Below are positions 5,599 to 5,964 of a DNA stretch of 5,964 nucleotides, in pieces; position 1 is the stretch's first letter; each line of letters begins with the position of its first letter. This DNA comes from Chloroflexota bacterium (lineage in GTDB: Bacteria; Chloroflexota; Anaerolineae; Anaerolineales; Villigracilaceae): NCBI GenBank assembly GCA_021823555.1, contig JAKANW010000207.1, positions 1 through 5,964 on the forward strand. The letters run 5' to 3'. The notes under the pieces were generated by a model. The model did not search any database, had not been told where the DNA came from, and saw only the letters and a list, made by a program, of their open reading frames with translations. The position numbers and the translations under genes are program-made.

Positions 5599-5963
5599 AA
5601 CTTGATTCTGTGTAACAACACAGTTTGGTCTGGCTCAGTTTGTGCGTGTCTGTTTTGATTTATATTGACCCGATACCTGTACTGGTCATCCCCGATCGGG
5701 TCAGCATCTATATAATCGTTCTCGATGTTGTTGAGCGGATATAGCTGAGGCAAGGCGGGTTGTTCCATTTCCACCATGCCCTTTTGGCCTGTACTGATCA
5801 CGTATCGGTATATGACCCCGTTGCTTTGCACCATGTAGTAATGAAGGAAATTGAGCGCCATGTGCGTGATCACTGTATTTTGTCGTTCGGCCAGTTTGGC
5901 CAGGTCATCCATGGATGCCACCTCGACGATCGGCAGGTTTTGTTGGAGGCCAAATCCGTACAC
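5595..5963 (-). CDS. Uncharacterised protein, C-terminal part, DUF5305-like stretch
   Basis: The frame enters from beyond the right edge and ends at TGA 5597-5595, leaving 122-123 visible residues; the true start is outside. The segment PIVEVASMDDLAKLAERQN, then a short spacer and HYYMVQSNGVIYRYVI, resembles the 'V.V.S..DL.k.A......i.......Y.v...g..Y.Y' pattern I associate with the C-terminal part of DUF5305 proteins, which are often found with SipW-type signal peptidases. This is pattern recollection and could be wrong. The remaining ~65 residues are polar with no membrane segment or known motif. The stop overlaps the start of the secreted repeat protein in ATGA, so the two are one operon and probably act in the same surface-related process. 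Confidence 0.55.
   Translation of the reverse strand: MYGFGLQQNLPIVEVASMDDLAKLAERQNTVITHMALNFLHYYMVQSNGVIYRYVISTGQKGMVEMEQPALPQLYPLNNIENDYIDADPIGDDQYRYRVNINQNRHAQTEPDQTVLLHRIKL
5608..5623 (-). promoter_or_regulatory. Hairpin in front of the secreted repeat protein start
   Basis: CTGTGT (5608-5613) and ACACAG (5618-5623) are perfect 6-base arms with a 4-base loop. On the minus-strand mRNA the hairpin ends 9 bases before ATG 5598-5596, in the place where a ribosome binding site would be expected, and lies inside the last codons of the upstream gene. It may keep the second gene dependent on ribosomes finishing the first. Confidence 0.4.
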
Positions 5964-5964
5964 G

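Noticed and set aside
5125..5605. Plus-strand frames opposite the secreted repeat protein.
   Set aside because: Alanine- or proline-rich by-products of the GCC-rich nonapeptide repeats; the minus frame has a signal peptide and recognised repeats.

Overview
The window looks like a piece of a Chloroflexota (probably Anaerolineae-type) chromosome. This is inferred from the mixed base composition, short near-palindromes of the ACCTGnCAGGT type between genes, and a small exported glycine/aspartate-repeat protein of a kind I associate with that phylum. No rRNA or other phylogenetic marker is present, so the assignment is tentative.

Layout on the plus strand. Positions 2-386 hold the end of a hicB-like antitoxin gene and a complete hicA-like toxin gene that overlap by 8 bases. 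Positions 387-764 have no intact gene. They hold two near-palindromic repeats, a 46-codon reading frame that looks like the tail of a larger protein (536-676) and a group of short hairpins. A very good sigma70-type promoter (765-793, TTGACA-17-TATAGT) is followed by a leader of about 150 nt that ends in an intrinsic-terminator-like hairpin just before a ribosome binding site. Upstream leader segments can pair with the terminator stem, so this may be an undescribed attenuator or riboswitch. It would control a two-gene transporter operon: a duplicated (fused) permease of the NitT/TauT-like ABC class (954-2675) and its ATPase with a C-terminal AAA-associated domain (2680-4005). No substrate-binding protein gene is in the window. 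A diguanylate cyclase with a PAS-like sensor domain, an intact GGEEF motif and an I-site follows at 4096-5094, 90 bases downstream.

The right end is on the minus strand and converges on the cyclase. A gene running in from beyond the window (5963-5595, with a DUF5305-like stretch) overlaps by ATGA with a small secreted RTX-like repeat protein (5598-5203). A strong 11-bp hairpin terminator (5149-5178) ends that unit.

Functionally there are four units: a toxin-antitoxin pair, an anion- or organic-solute-type transporter under possible RNA control, a c-di-GMP synthesis enzyme, and a cell-surface or secreted protein operon. The most promising undescribed items are the transporter leader RNA and the coupled minus-strand pair.
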